Origin: Nitrospinaceae bacterium
Lineage (GTDB): Bacteria; UBA8248
Reading direction: 5' to 3'
DNA: 64,000 nucleotides
Assembly (NCBI GenBank): GCA_018669005.1
Contig: JABJAL010000097.1
Coordinates: forward strand, 44,415 to 108,414
Under the pieces are notes generated by a model. The model was not told the origin of the DNA. It saw only the letters and a program-made list of their open reading frames with translations, and did not search any database. The stretch's first letter is position 1, and each line of letters opens with the position of its first letter. Positions 18,108-27,486 of this stretch are shown piece after piece. The position numbers and the translations under genes were made by a program.

Positions 18108-18944
18108 ATGAAAAAGCACCAAGACCTCGCGGGCAAACTTCACACATCGGAATCCAATGTTGAACCTGCGAACCAGGATGCCCCAAGCCCAGTTCGATTT
18201 ATTGTCCTAGCCTACAACGAAGGCCCGAATCTCGAACTGTTGTGCAACCGCATTCAAGGCGTCATGGAAAACCTCGAGCGAAAATATGAAATTTTCATCG
18301 TTAACGACGGGAGCAGCGACAATACCAGCGAAGTTGTAGACTCACTCAAAACAAGACTTCCCATCAGAGAATTGCGACACGAGGTGAACCGGGGGGTAGC
18401 GTCGGCCTTCCTCACCGGCTTCCGGGCGGCTCTTGAGGACGCCGATGACGAGGACCCCCTGATAGTCATGGAGGGGGACGGAACAAGCGATCCCGCCGTA
18501 GTGCCGCAAATGCTGGAGCAGCTGTCACCGCCGTGCGATATCGTCATTGCATCGCGCTATGCGCCTGGAGGGCGCTATGTGAAATTCCCTATTAAAAGAC
18601 TCGTGTTGAGTGGCGGGGCAAACACCTTGCTGTGTAGATTGTGCCCTGTTGCTGGCGTCCGAGATTACACCATCTTCTACCGAACATACCGCGCCGGTCC
18701 CCTCCGCCAGGCCCTCGCCGAATACGGCGACGACTTCACGAGCACAGAAGGGTTCGCCTGCAATGCCGAAATGCTTCTTCGGCTTGAAGGTTTTATCGGA
18801 ATAGTGAGAGAGGTGCCTTTCGTGTACGATTACGGACTGAAAAAAGGCGCCAGTTCGATACAAATTTCCGGGAATCTTCTTGCATACGCTCGGCTTTTCC
18901 GCATTTTCCTAACACGGCGGAGAAAGAAAAAAATATCGAATTGA
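18108..18944 (+). CDS. GT2 family glycosyltransferase
   Basis: About 278 residues. The start at 18108 (MKKHQ) follows AAAGG; the longer frame begins 96 nt earlier without a ribosome site. The core contains RFIVLAYNEGPNLELLCNRI, IVNDGSSDNT (nucleotide-binding aspartates), MEGDGTSDPAVV (a DxT instead of the common DxD) and ASRYAPGG. It is followed 30 nt later by the epimerase gene and probably shares its transcript. It resembles polyprenyl-phosphate glycosyltransferases; donor sugar unknown. Confidence 0.88.
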   Translation: MKKHQDLAGKLHTSESNVEPANQDAPSPVRFIVLAYNEGPNLELLCNRIQGVMENLERKYEIFIVNDGSSDNTSEVVDSLKTRLPIRELRHEVNRGVASAFLTGFRAALEDADDEDPLIVMEGDGTSDPAVVPQMLEQLSPPCDIVIASRYAPGGRYVKFPIKRLVLSGGANTLLCRLCPVAGVRDYTIFYRTYRAGPLRQALAEYGDDFTSTEGFACNAEMLLRLEGFIGIVREVPFVYDYGLKKGASSIQISGNLLAYARLFRIFLTRRRKKKISN

Positions 18945-18974
18945 ATCGGTGCGGTTCGATCAAAGGACGAGTGA

Positions 18975-20003
18975 ATGCAAATATTGATCACAGGAGGAGC
19001 AGGTTTCATCGGTTGCAACTTAGCAGCAAAGGGCATCCGAGAGGGACATGCCATTACCGTTCTAGATAATTTATCCCGTGCGGGCTCCTTCCTGAATTTA
19101 GAATGGCTACGCTCTTTGGGCAAATTCGATTTCGTCGAGGCTGACATCCGCGATTTCGACACCCTTTCGGACCTACTAAACGCCCAAAAGTATGACGCCA
19201 TATTTCATGACTCCGCCCAGGTGGCGGTAACCACCTCGGTGGAAGACCCCCGGACAGACTTTGAGATAAACGCACTCGGCACCTTCAATCTCCTTGAAGC
19301 CATACGGCTGAGCGAGAGTGACCCCGTTCTCATTTACGCCTCCACCAACAAGGTATACGGAGCACTTCCATCCCTGAACATCGGGGAGAAAAATGGTCGT
19401 TATTCGTTCCGAGATCAACCTGACGGGGTTCCAGAAACCATGCCCCTTGATTTCCATTCCCCCTACGGTTGCTCGAAAGGGGCCGCCGAGCAATATGTCC
19501 TCGACTACCGGCGCATATATGGCTTGCGGTCCATCGTCTTCCGCCAGTCTTGCATCTATGGCCCCCGGCAGATGGGTGTTGAAGATCAGGGGTGGGTGGC
19601 CTGGTTCGCTATCTGTGCATCATTCGGTCGATCAATTTCGATATTCGGCGACGGGAAGCAGGTCCGGGACCTTCTCCACATCGATGACCTGGTGGATCTT
19701 CACTACCGTGCCATCGAGATGGAACCCCAACTCGATATGTTTGCTTTCAACGTAGGCGGAGGGCCAGGATGCGCAGCCTCGCTACTTGAGATAATTAATC
19801 TGATCGAGGAGAAAACGGATCGCCCCATCGAACTAAATTTCGCCGACTGGCGACCCGGCGATCAGAAAGTTTACATCTCAGACATCAGGGCGCTGAAAGA
19901 AAAACTTTCCTGGTCACCCAGAATGCCTCTATCCGACGGCATAGGCCTTTTACTCGATTGGATAAGGGAAAACGGTGAAATGTTGAAGAAAAACATCAAA
20001 TAA
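18975..20003 (+). CDS. NAD-dependent sugar epimerase/dehydratase, CDP-paratose-2-epimerase-like
   Basis: 342 residues of the extended SDR type. The N-terminal ITGGAGFIG motif, YASTNKVYG (the S-T-N-K-V-Y form common in CDP-paratose/tyvelose epimerases), the Y-x3-K pair in YGCSKGAAEQYV, and the C-terminal DWRPGDQKVYISDIRALKE are visible. The family converts nucleotide sugars (in the named group, CDP-paratose to CDP-tyvelose). Adjacent glycosyltransferases support a role in making an activated deoxysugar for the envelope. The exact sugar is uncertain because other 3,6-dideoxysugar genes are absent. Confidence 0.85.
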   Translation: MQILITGGAGFIGCNLAAKGIREGHAITVLDNLSRAGSFLNLEWLRSLGKFDFVEADIRDFDTLSDLLNAQKYDAIFHDSAQVAVTTSVEDPRTDFEINALGTFNLLEAIRLSESDPVLIYASTNKVYGALPSLNIGEKNGRYSFRDQPDGVPETMPLDFHSPYGCSKGAAEQYVLDYRRIYGLRSIVFRQSCIYGPRQMGVEDQGWVAWFAICASFGRSISIFGDGKQVRDLLHIDDLVDLHYRAIEMEPQLDMFAFNVGGGPGCAASLLEIINLIEEKTDRPIELNFADWRPGDQKVYISDIRALKEKLSWSPRMPLSDGIGLLLDWIRENGEMLKKNIK

Positions 20004-20368
20004 ACTGAATAGCAGCCTCGGGAGAGCCTCTCTACTCCTACCAACCATGTTCAGAATACTCAAAAACTCAACCTAACCGGACAACGAAAAAAGCAAATTA
20101 ATTTTTCAGCCTTTGTGGCTGGGCGCGAGTATCCTTTACTTCTAAATCTGAAAAAATCTCCACTACCCACTTCATAGAGCGACACCACCAAATACGGATA
20201 GATAAAGTCAGACAAGCCCCCCTTTTTTTCAAATCTCAGAACAAAGTGCTAAACGCTTTCAGACCCGCTCCCAAGTATGATACGACAATTGGACCAGCCC
20301 CTCTCATTTTCGAGACAATGATTGGACTGCCTCATTCCCCAGACTCCAACCATGCTGCGGAGCCTCAA
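20004..20368. other. 365-bp AT-rich spacer
   Basis: No gene, RNA or clear remnant was recognised. One short CAGCC/GGCTG hairpin is present near 20107-20121, without a T-tract. The open frame that starts at 20246 is treated as non-coding upstream of the real start at 20369. Confidence 0.5.
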
Positions 20369-21493
20369 ATGAAAAAAGTGCGTTATCTCATCGTTGGAGC
20401 GGGCTTCGCAGGTGCGGCTACCGCCTATAATCTGGTTCGTATGGGTGCCAAGGATGTGCTCGTCATCGACCGCGAAGCGGTGGCAGGTCTCAACTCCTCG
20501 GGGCTAAATGCCGCCATGGTAACGCACCGGGGCTCTGGCGAGGCAGAAGAGAGCCTCGCCCGCCGGGGGGCCGAATTTATCCGAAAGCCCCCCGATGATT
20601 GGCCAGGACAGCTTGAATTCTCACCGACAGGTTCCCTATTCCTCGCCTCGGGGGATCAACTCGCCGGACAAAAAGTCATCGCCACACGTCTCCAGGCCGC
20701 AGGGCTGGATGTGGAAATAAGAGAACGTGATTGGGTAGTGAAACAAATCCCAATCCTTGAGGGCACGGAATTCGAAGCCGCCTTGTGGTCTCCTTGTGAC
20801 GGCGTGGTGGACATCCAGGGCCTGCTCGATGGCTACCTTGAGGGTGCAAGAGCTGGCGGGGCCGAAATCTGGCTGGGCTGCGAGCTTAAAAATGTGGAGG
20901 TGCAAGGAGGGCGCTTCTCTGCCGCGAAAACTGACAGAGGACGCATTGAGGCAGATGTGCTCATTGACGCTGCAGGCGCATGGTCCGGAGCTGTGGCCAG
21001 TATGTCAGGGGCGGCAGAGCTTCCCCTCCAGCCTCGTCGCCGCCACCTTTTTCGAACGGGAACTCTCCCTTGGACCGATCCCAGCTGGCCGCTCGTCTGG
21101 GACATGGGAGCCGCCTATTACTTCAGACCCGCAGCCGGGGGACTACTTTTAAGCGCCTGCGATGAGGATGTGTTTCCACCATCACTTCCTGAGGCGAATA
21201 TCGCCGCGATGGGGTTGCTCAAGGATAAGCTACGAAAGAATGTGCCTCCCCTCCAATGGCTACGGTTCCAAGCGTACTGGGCTTGCCTGCGTACTTCAAC
21301 GCCAGATGATCGCTTTATCATTGGCTGGGATCCGGGGGTTAAAGGATTTTTTTGGGTAGCGGGGCTCGGCGGACACGGCGCAACCTGCTCGGCAGCCGTG
21401 GGCGAGATGGGAGCAAGGCTGATACTGGAAAAAGAAGAACCACTCGGTCTGGCGGCAGAATTATCTCCGGGGCGCTTCTTAAACTCAGATTGA
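20369..21493 (+). CDS. FAD-dependent amine/amino-acid oxidoreductase (DAO family)
   Basis: About 374 residues. The ATG at 20369 is chosen because GGAG lies about 7 nt upstream and the dinucleotide-binding fold starts immediately (LIVGAGFAGAATAYNLVRMG). VIDREAVAGLNSSGLNAAMV follows, a later DAAGAWSG matches the DAO motif, and the C-terminal FWVAGLGGHGATCSAAVGE is the second FAD contact. The family oxidatively deaminates or demethylates amino acids and amines. It overlaps the convergent SDR by 9 bp. The substrate is unknown. Confidence 0.88.
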   Translation: MKKVRYLIVGAGFAGAATAYNLVRMGAKDVLVIDREAVAGLNSSGLNAAMVTHRGSGEAEESLARRGAEFIRKPPDDWPGQLEFSPTGSLFLASGDQLAGQKVIATRLQAAGLDVEIRERDWVVKQIPILEGTEFEAALWSPCDGVVDIQGLLDGYLEGARAGGAEIWLGCELKNVEVQGGRFSAAKTDRGRIEADVLIDAAGAWSGAVASMSGAAELPLQPRRRHLFRTGTLPWTDPSWPLVWDMGAAYYFRPAAGGLLLSACDEDVFPPSLPEANIAAMGLLKDKLRKNVPPLQWLRFQAYWACLRTSTPDDRFIIGWDPGVKGFFWVAGLGGHGATCSAAVGEMGARLILEKEEPLGLAAELSPGRFLNSD

Positions 21494-22273
21494 GGAAATC
21501 TCTCCGCCATCCACCGCATAGGCAACGCCGCTGATAAAACTGGCGCGCTCGCTCGCAAGGAATAACACCATCGCAGCGAATTCCTCGGGCTGGCCGAGGC
21601 GCGACATGGTGATGTCCTTGACGACTTCGGCATAAACATCTTCCTCACCTCGCCCCTGATCCTTTGCCATTTTTTCGATGCGCTCGCGCCAATGCGTGTC
21701 GAAGCGCCCCGGTATGGCACAGTTGACGAGTATCCCGTCCTTCACGAACTCCCTGGCCAGGGTTTTCGTGAAACTCAGCAAAGCTGTCTTGGCAGTGTTC
21801 GAGAGAACGCGCCGGGGGCGGGGCTGCTTGGAGCTTGCAGAGCCAACATTAATTATTCGGCCCCACTTTTGTTTTTGCATGTAGGGGATCACCAGTTTAC
21901 TGGCCTCAGAGGCCCCGACAATTATCATCTGGAATATTTTTGTCCAATCCTCACGCTCCACATCGAGAAAATCTTTGGTGATGCTCGTACCAGCGTTATT
22001 GACGAGTATATGAACAGTACCGAAGCGATCCACCGTCTCACTAACGAGGCGGTTAATATCCTCAGATCGTTCCATATCCGTCATTACGGCATGAACCTGA
22101 GCACCGTCGGCCTGGGCTTGGATTTCCTTTTGGGCGGCAAAAAGCGCCTCCTCGCCCCGGGAGCATATTGTTACATTACATCCTTCACGCGCTAACTCTT
22201 TGGCCACTGCCAGACCGAGTCCCATGCTAGAGCCGGTCACAATCGCCGTTTTACCCCTTAACCCAAGGTCCAT
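21485..22273 (-). CDS. Atypical short-chain dehydrogenase without the catalytic Tyr
   Basis: About 262 residues. The ATG at 22273 has GGAG 9 nt upstream and is preferred over two earlier Met codons. TGSSMGLG and NNAGTS are normal, but at the catalytic site the sequence reads RRVLSNTAKTALLSF: Ser occupies the position four before the Lys, where Tyr is expected. An SDR subgroup with this P-x-x-x-L-S-N pattern is known and is of unclear activity. It lies next to a GntR regulator on the same strand. Confidence 0.85.
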   Translation of the reverse strand: MDLGLRGKTAIVTGSSMGLGLAVAKELAREGCNVTICSRGEEALFAAQKEIQAQADGAQVHAVMTDMERSEDINRLVSETVDRFGTVHILVNNAGTSITKDFLDVEREDWTKIFQMIIVGASEASKLVIPYMQKQKWGRIINVGSASSKQPRPRRVLSNTAKTALLSFTKTLAREFVKDGILVNCAIPGRFDTHWRERIEKMAKDQGRGEEDVYAEVVKDITMSRLGQPEEFAAMVLFLASERASFISGVAYAVDGGEISSI

Positions 22274-22341
22274 AAAACTCATCTCCAAATACATTTTTCA
22301 AGGAAAATATTTTCACACATAAGAAAACTTCAACCCGAGGA

Positions 22342-23094
22342 TTACAACCTTCGTTTCAATTCCACCATGTATTTATAACGGTCTCCTCGGTAGAAGGTCC
22401 GAGAAAACTGTATAGGCTCATCTGCCTGACTGCGTATAAAAGTTTCGACATACATCACAGGAGAGGTCGTGTCGACTTCTAGAACACCCGCAATTTCACT
22501 GTCCGCACTTTTGGCTTCTATTGTCTGTTGAATGATTTGAAGAGGAGTGTCCATCCGTTCTTCCAAAATAGAAACCATTGTTCGTTTATTAAGATCCTCA
22601 ATGGGAATTTCTGCAGCTGTGGCAACGGGAAGAAAGTTTATGACATAGGAATAAGGCATACCGTCCACCTGCCTCAGACGCCGAAGCATCATCAAGATTT
22701 CTCCGTCGTCAATATCAAAAAAATCTGCAGCTTTTGCGGGGGCTGGCACACGTTCCATAGACAAGAGACCAAGCGTTCCCTGAATACCTGTAGTCACATA
22801 GTCTTCGATAACTCCGCTAAGAATCGGGGCTTTCGGCGCAAATTCTTTTTTCGAGACAAAAGTGCCACGCCCGCGCTGGCGACTAAGGATGCCTTCATTT
22901 TCCAGCAAAGACAGAGCGTGACGAACCGGGACACGGCTAACTCCAAAACTGCGAGCCAACTCTATTTCACCCGGAAGCCTGTCCCCAGGAGAATACTCTC
23001 TGCCTTCAATTTTCTCACGAAGCAAATTGGCAATTTGGTAATAGTAAGGAACGAAGCGATCTGATAAAGAAACCCTTTTAAGATCTTCTTTCAT
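22342..23094 (-). CDS. GntR-family regulator, HutC/UTRA type
   Basis: 250 residues. A winged helix-turn-helix occupies about 15-85 (GDRLPGEIELARSFGVSRVP and LLENEGILSRQRGRGTFV are the classical GntR signature), followed by a UTRA effector domain (about 105-245). AGGA lies 10 nt before the ATG. It faces the flavin monooxygenase gene across a 271-bp AT-rich spacer that holds a perfect 19-bp palindrome, so it probably represses its own gene and the divergent pair. The effector is unknown. Confidence 0.92.
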   Translation of the reverse strand: MKEDLKRVSLSDRFVPYYYQIANLLREKIEGREYSPGDRLPGEIELARSFGVSRVPVRHALSLLENEGILSRQRGRGTFVSKKEFAPKAPILSGVIEDYVTTGIQGTLGLLSMERVPAPAKAADFFDIDDGEILMMLRRLRQVDGMPYSYVINFLPVATAAEIPIEDLNKRTMVSILEERMDTPLQIIQQTIEAKSADSEIAGVLEVDTTSPVMYVETFIRSQADEPIQFSRTFYRGDRYKYMVELKRRL

Positions 23095-23167
23095 ATCGAA
23101 AATATCCTAAAATAAAAACGGTGATGCATCATCAAAAAAGGCTGCAATACACTACAATGCGTTGTCG

Positions 23168-23186
23168 ATTCATAATTATTATGAAT
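23168..23186. promoter_or_regulatory. Perfect palindrome, candidate GntR operator
   Basis: ATTCATAA-TTA-TTATGAAT: two perfect 8-bp arms around a 3-bp centre, 74 bp upstream of the GntR gene and 180 bp upstream of the flavin monooxygenase gene. Its size fits a GntR dimer site, though HutC-type sites often have a GT-n-AC core, which this one lacks. Confidence 0.5.
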
Positions 23187-23365
23187 GAGACATACTACCT
23201 GAAAAGGTATGCTTATGTAGGCCAATAATATGTTATATTTAAACAACGACAATCGCGAGACAATATTGGACATTTCACCCGAATTCTTTAATTAATCATG
23301 TGACCTTTTGCTATCGCTCTCTTTTTTGCCTAGCCGGTCCAGTAGATTCAATAGAGGAGACTTAA

Positions 23366-24475
23366 ATGCCTACGGAATATGCATGGTTTATTCCCAGCGC
23401 AAGAGCTGGAGACGGACATAAAATCAACATTCCGGTACCCGAGCGGGAACCCACCATCGAATATCTATCCCAGGTCGCGCGGTCTGCCGAGGAGGCTGGA
23501 TTCGTGAATCTTCTCGTTCCCACCGGAACACACTGCCTCGACGCATGGGTAACCGCCGCCGGAATTGCCCAAAATTCGAATCGCATCAAATTTTGCGTCG
23601 CCTTCAGGCCCGGCCTCACGAGCCCGGTCTACGCCGCGCAATCGTGCAACACACTAGACTGGACCACCAACGGTCGGGTAACGGTTAATGTCGTTACGGG
23701 CTCCTCACCGGTGGATCAGATGCGCTACGGCGATCACCTCAAACACGACGAGCGATACGAGCGAACAATGGAGTACCTCGACATTATCAAAGCGATATGG
23801 ACCAGTGAGGAGCCGGTAAACTACAACGGAAAGTTCTACGACATCCGAGACGCCGCTTTCTTCCCCGGTTTTACGTCCAAACCTTTCCCGAAAGTTTATA
23901 TGGGCGGCAGCTCCGAGGCCGGCCGCAAGGTCGGCGCGAAACACTCTGACATCCACATGATGTACGCCGTCGATCTCGAAACAATCGCCAAGGATGTCGT
24001 GGACATGAAGTGGCGTGCCGCCGAGTATGGGCGCGAGAACGAAATCAAGATGGGCATCCGGATCCACATAATTTGCCGAGACACGAAAGAGAAAGCCCGC
24101 CAAGCCGCCGAGGCTCTGATCAAGGGAAGTGACATTTCGAACACTGGGACATGGGCCGACATGAAGAACAACACCGAAAGTGTCGGTCAGCAGCGCGTGA
24201 ACGATCTCGCGGCGGGCGATTCGCTTTGGATAACGGATACGCTCTGGATGGGCGTTAATCGGGTTCGCGCCGGAGCGGGCGCCTCACTTGTAGGCACACC
24301 GGATATGATCGCGACCGCCTTAAAAGAATACGTCGATGCTGGGGTAGAGGCGTTCATTCTATCGGGGTGGCCCCATGTCGAGGAAGCCACGCGATTCGGT
24401 CAGGAAATCATGCCGCTGCTCAAGGACACAGATCCCGTAACTCTCGAAGAATCGTCGCCTGCTGTAGCATCGTGA
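23366..24475 (+). CDS. LLM-class flavin-dependent monooxygenase (SsuD/SfnG-like)
   Basis: 369 residues, with GAGGAG 6 nt upstream of the ATG. A luciferase-like barrel of the alkanesulfonate-monooxygenase type: EYLSQVARSAEEAGFVNLL, FCVAFRPGLTSPVYAAQSCN, the FMN-phosphate region RVTVNVVTGSSPVDQMRYGD, and FPKVYMGGSSEAGR. Such enzymes use FMNH2 from a partner reductase and O2 to cleave C-S bonds or hydroxylate related substrates. An acyl-CoA-dehydrogenase-like gene follows and a GntR regulator faces it. No flavin reductase or sulfonate transporter is adjacent. Confidence 0.9.
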   Translation: MPTEYAWFIPSARAGDGHKINIPVPEREPTIEYLSQVARSAEEAGFVNLLVPTGTHCLDAWVTAAGIAQNSNRIKFCVAFRPGLTSPVYAAQSCNTLDWTTNGRVTVNVVTGSSPVDQMRYGDHLKHDERYERTMEYLDIIKAIWTSEEPVNYNGKFYDIRDAAFFPGFTSKPFPKVYMGGSSEAGRKVGAKHSDIHMMYAVDLETIAKDVVDMKWRAAEYGRENEIKMGIRIHIICRDTKEKARQAAEALIKGSDISNTGTWADMKNNTESVGQQRVNDLAAGDSLWITDTLWMGVNRVRAGAGASLVGTPDMIATALKEYVDAGVEAFILSGWPHVEEATRFGQEIMPLLKDTDPVTLEESSPAVAS

Positions 24476-24567
24476 GCATTTGCCCACATTCGAATGCGTG
24501 AATTCATGAAAAGACACCAAACCACATGTGGACGCCACTAAATCTATCACCCGGTGAGGTTACATAA

Positions 24568-25749
24568 ATGAGCAGCCTAGATACCCAACTGTCTCCCGAA
24601 AATCAAAAATGGGTCGATCTAGCCGAGAAGCTGAGCCGCGAAAAATTTGCTCCTCTCGCTAAAACTATTGATGAGGAAGCCCGATTTCCAACGGAAAATT
24701 ATGCAGACCTCGCCGAATCCGGCCTTCTCGCTCTTTCCGTTCCTAAGAAGTTTGGCGGCATCGGCGCGGATTCGCTCACCTATGTCACGATCCTCTCGAA
24801 AATATCGAAAGGTTGCGCCGCCACAGGGCTTACCTTCAACATGCACAGCGCCGTGGTCGATTTTATGCTCCAAATCGCCAGCCCGGAGCAGCAAGAGCAC
24901 TACTTTCGTGCTGTAGTCGAGGACGGTGCCATTTTCTCGTCCATCACGAGCGAGCCGGGCTCCTCTTTCCGAGACAAGCTCGCCGTCCGCACTGCAATTA
25001 AAAAAGACGGAGAGGGCTACAAGCTCGAAGGCAGAAAGCACTTTTGCTCTCTATCGACCGGGGCGACCTACTACTTCACCTGGAGCTATCTTGATGGCGC
25101 GAAAAACATTCAAGAAGGCCTTCTCAATGTCATGGTGCCCTCCAACCGCGATGGCATCGAAATCATCGAGGACTGGGATACTATCGGGATGCGCGGGACG
25201 GTTTCCCATTCGATGCATTTTCACGACGTGGCCGTAAATGCCGATGAAGTTATCGGGGAGCCGGGTGGTATTCTCGGCAAGGATATGAGCATCTGGTCAC
25301 TCGGCTACACCGCTGTGTACATCGGCATCGCCGAGGCGGCGTATGAATTCTGCGTCAACTACGCGAAAAAAACAAAGTTTCGTGGGATGGAAAATTCAAT
25401 CGCCCACTCCGAGCGCATTCAGCGCCAAATTGGCGAAATGTCGATGCTAATTGAAAACGCCCGCCGGGCCACAGAAAAACTCGGGATGCTGCGCGGAAAC
25501 TTGAGCAAGATGGAATTGACCTTTATCCTCAACCAGGCGAAGTATCTTGCAACGGAGGCTGCTAAAGAGCTTGCTGAACGCGGAATACGGCTTTGCGGGG
25601 GACAGGGGCTTTTGCGCTCTTTTCCTCTTGAGCGCCACCTGAGAGACGCCATGGCAGGACTTGTCATGCCCCCGGCGAATGATCGATGCCTAGAAACGGT
25701 GGGAAAGATTGCCCTAGGCATGGAGGCCAAAACACTCGATTTCGAGTGA
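24568..25749 (+). CDS. Acyl-CoA-dehydrogenase-fold flavoprotein, possibly a DszC/SfnC-like monooxygenase
   Basis: 393 residues, full acyl-CoA dehydrogenase length: helical N-domain, beta-domain SSITSEPGSSFRDKLAVRTA and KLEGRKHFCSLS, and helical C-domain with RGIRLCGGQGLLRSFPLERH. At the loop where the dehydrogenase at the window start has GAGTSEIQ, this protein reads VMPPANDRCLETVGK, so the usual catalytic Glu is missing. That is common in FMN-dependent monooxygenases of this fold. It lies 92 nt behind the SsuD-like gene, suggesting a joint role in organosulfur or related oxidation (inference). Confidence 0.85.
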   Translation: MSSLDTQLSPENQKWVDLAEKLSREKFAPLAKTIDEEARFPTENYADLAESGLLALSVPKKFGGIGADSLTYVTILSKISKGCAATGLTFNMHSAVVDFMLQIASPEQQEHYFRAVVEDGAIFSSITSEPGSSFRDKLAVRTAIKKDGEGYKLEGRKHFCSLSTGATYYFTWSYLDGAKNIQEGLLNVMVPSNRDGIEIIEDWDTIGMRGTVSHSMHFHDVAVNADEVIGEPGGILGKDMSIWSLGYTAVYIGIAEAAYEFCVNYAKKTKFRGMENSIAHSERIQRQIGEMSMLIENARRATEKLGMLRGNLSKMELTFILNQAKYLATEAAKELAERGIRLCGGQGLLRSFPLERHLRDAMAGLVMPPANDRCLETVGKIALGMEAKTLDFE

Positions 25750-25756
25750 GTAGGTT

Positions 25757-26470
25757 TTAAGTGCCAGCCTTCTCCAACATTTCCAAAACGCCCTGCCCGC
25801 CGAGGTTAAAGAGTGCATCCTGCACACCCATGTTGGGCTCGAAAGTCGAATAGCCTTGATCGTAGGTGGGATGTCTAAACTCCTGAAATGAAACCTCAAT
25901 TCCCCCCTCATTAAACGGCTCAAAATCCAGATAATCTCTTCCGGCAACGCCTGACAAATAAACGTCAGCGCCACATTCGCTCGCAATGGCGGCGAGCAAA
26001 TCCGAACGGCTACCAGAGGCTTTCATCTCCGAGGTGCGCATGATCTTTTTCCCCTGTATGCCTAGGGCATCAAGAAAATAACCGAGCATTTCAAAAAGAA
26101 AATCTCCTAGCGAATCTCCCGCGCCGTTAATGAGCGCCTCTATATCGCCTGCATATTTTTCATAGTACGGACACCCCCTATATGCCTGCGCCAGGGTTCC
26201 AGGATGTTTCCGCTTCCAATTCACCGCCGGATTGATTTTCATCTCTCCAATGGATTTATCCACATGCCCCTTCATCAGAAGAGGGACCGTCAACCACTCC
26301 ACACCTGATGCGGCACGAACGCGGTTCCGATTAGCAAAACCGTTTTTTTCGAGCTGCACGGTATCGAGAAAAACGAAAATATCGGAATGAAGAATTTTGT
26401 GAAAATAGCCCAGCCATGGAAGATATGCGGGCTGGTGAATAGAGACGATCAAGGAGGGGGCCTCCCTCAT
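25757..26470 (-). CDS. WbqC-like family protein
   Basis: 237 residues, opening with SIHQPAYLPWLGYFHKI and continuing DTVQLEKNGFANRNRVR and EWLTVPLLMKG, the conserved start of the WbqC-like family, often found in polysaccharide or amino-sugar loci but without a proven reaction. Its ATG overlaps the stop of bioB (ATGA), so the two are translated together. It ends 7 nt from the convergent flavoprotein gene. A glycan-related role is possible, but pairing with bioB is unusual. Confidence 0.85.
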   Translation of the reverse strand: MREAPSLIVSIHQPAYLPWLGYFHKILHSDIFVFLDTVQLEKNGFANRNRVRAASGVEWLTVPLLMKGHVDKSIGEMKINPAVNWKRKHPGTLAQAYRGCPYYEKYAGDIEALINGAGDSLGDFLFEMLGYFLDALGIQGKKIMRTSEMKASGSRSDLLAAIASECGADVYLSGVAGRDYLDFEPFNEGGIEVSFQEFRHPTYDQGYSTFEPNMGVQDALFNLGGQGVLEMLEKAGT

Positions 26471-27486
26471 GCCATGCTTGGTTTCACCGAAATTTCTAAT
26501 TGCGGATCGGTGTGCCCAGTAGCGTCCACCTCGAACCCAAGTTCGCGGATCATCCGGAGAGCCTCCTCAGGCGACTGCCCAGAAGTGGTGAGATAGCCTG
26601 AGACAAATAACGAGTTGGCCGGATAAAGGGCCAGTGCCTGATGTTCTCGAAGCTGGACCTCGCGCCCACCCGCCACGCGAATCTCTGAGCGGGGATTATA
26701 AAAACGCATCAAACAAAGAAGCCTTAGACACTGGACTGCTCCCAGTGGTGGGATGCCCTCAAGCGGGGTCTTGGAAATGGCATTGAGAAAATTCACGGGA
26801 ATTGATTCGGGCGTAAGCTCTCGGAGGGCCTCGCACACATCGAGAACATCCTCTCGATGCTCACCTTGGCCAAAGATCACTCCCGAGCAAAGTTCCATAC
26901 CCGTCTCCCGTGCGGCAGACAGGGTGTCCATCCGGTCGGCATAGGTATGGGTGGTACAAATCTCGGGATAGTAACGCTCACTCGTGTTGAGATTGTGGTT
27001 AAGGCGATCCACACCCGCTTCTTTCAATCGGCGCGCTTTTGACTCGTCCATCAGGCCAAGCGAGAGACAAACACTAATCCCCAAATCGGATTTTATCCGA
27101 CGAACCGCCGAACTCAAGTGATCGATTTCGGCATCCGATGGACCGCGACCGCTGATGGCCATACAGTAACGTCGGGCGCCCGTGGCCACAGCAAGTCGGG
27201 CGCCCTCGATCAGATGTTCTTCATCGAGCAACGAGTATTTTTCGATATCTGCTTCCGAGACAGCAGATTGTGAACAGTAGGAACAATCCTCAGGACACAT
27301 ACCACTTTTCGAATTCATCAAACGGTGAATCTGAACCGAAAGGCCAAAATACCGACGACGAATCTTGAAGGCAGCGTCGAGGAGAGAGAGAAGATCTCCA
27401 TCGGGCGAATCGAGAATAGCCTCACCGTCTTGCCTTGACACTCGTTCCCCGGCGATAACGCGCCCGGCCAGCTCCCGATAGTCCAT
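26467..27486 (-). CDS. bioB: Biotin synthase
   Basis: About 339 residues. The ATG at 27486 is preceded by GAGGG; the frame continues 36 nt upstream. The radical SAM cluster ligands are in SGMCPEDCSYCSQS (CxxxCxxC). The [2Fe-2S] ligands appear in GARRYCMAISGRG, SVCLSLGLMD, GMELCSGVIFGQGE and the Arg of VAGGRE, so every known ligand is present. The enzyme inserts sulfur into dethiobiotin. No other bio gene or biotin repressor is nearby. The divergent 285-bp spacer holds a TTCAGG-N7-CCTGAA repeat (27670-27688) of unknown meaning. Confidence 0.95.
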   Translation of the reverse strand: MDYRELAGRVIAGERVSRQDGEAILDSPDGDLLSLLDAAFKIRRRYFGLSVQIHRLMNSKSGMCPEDCSYCSQSAVSEADIEKYSLLDEEHLIEGARLAVATGARRYCMAISGRGPSDAEIDHLSSAVRRIKSDLGISVCLSLGLMDESKARRLKEAGVDRLNHNLNTSERYYPEICTTHTYADRMDTLSAARETGMELCSGVIFGQGEHREDVLDVCEALRELTPESIPVNFLNAISKTPLEGIPPLGAVQCLRLLCLMRFYNPRSEIRVAGGREVQLREHQALALYPANSLFVSGYLTTSGQSPEEALRMIRELGFEVDATGHTDPQLEISVKPSMA

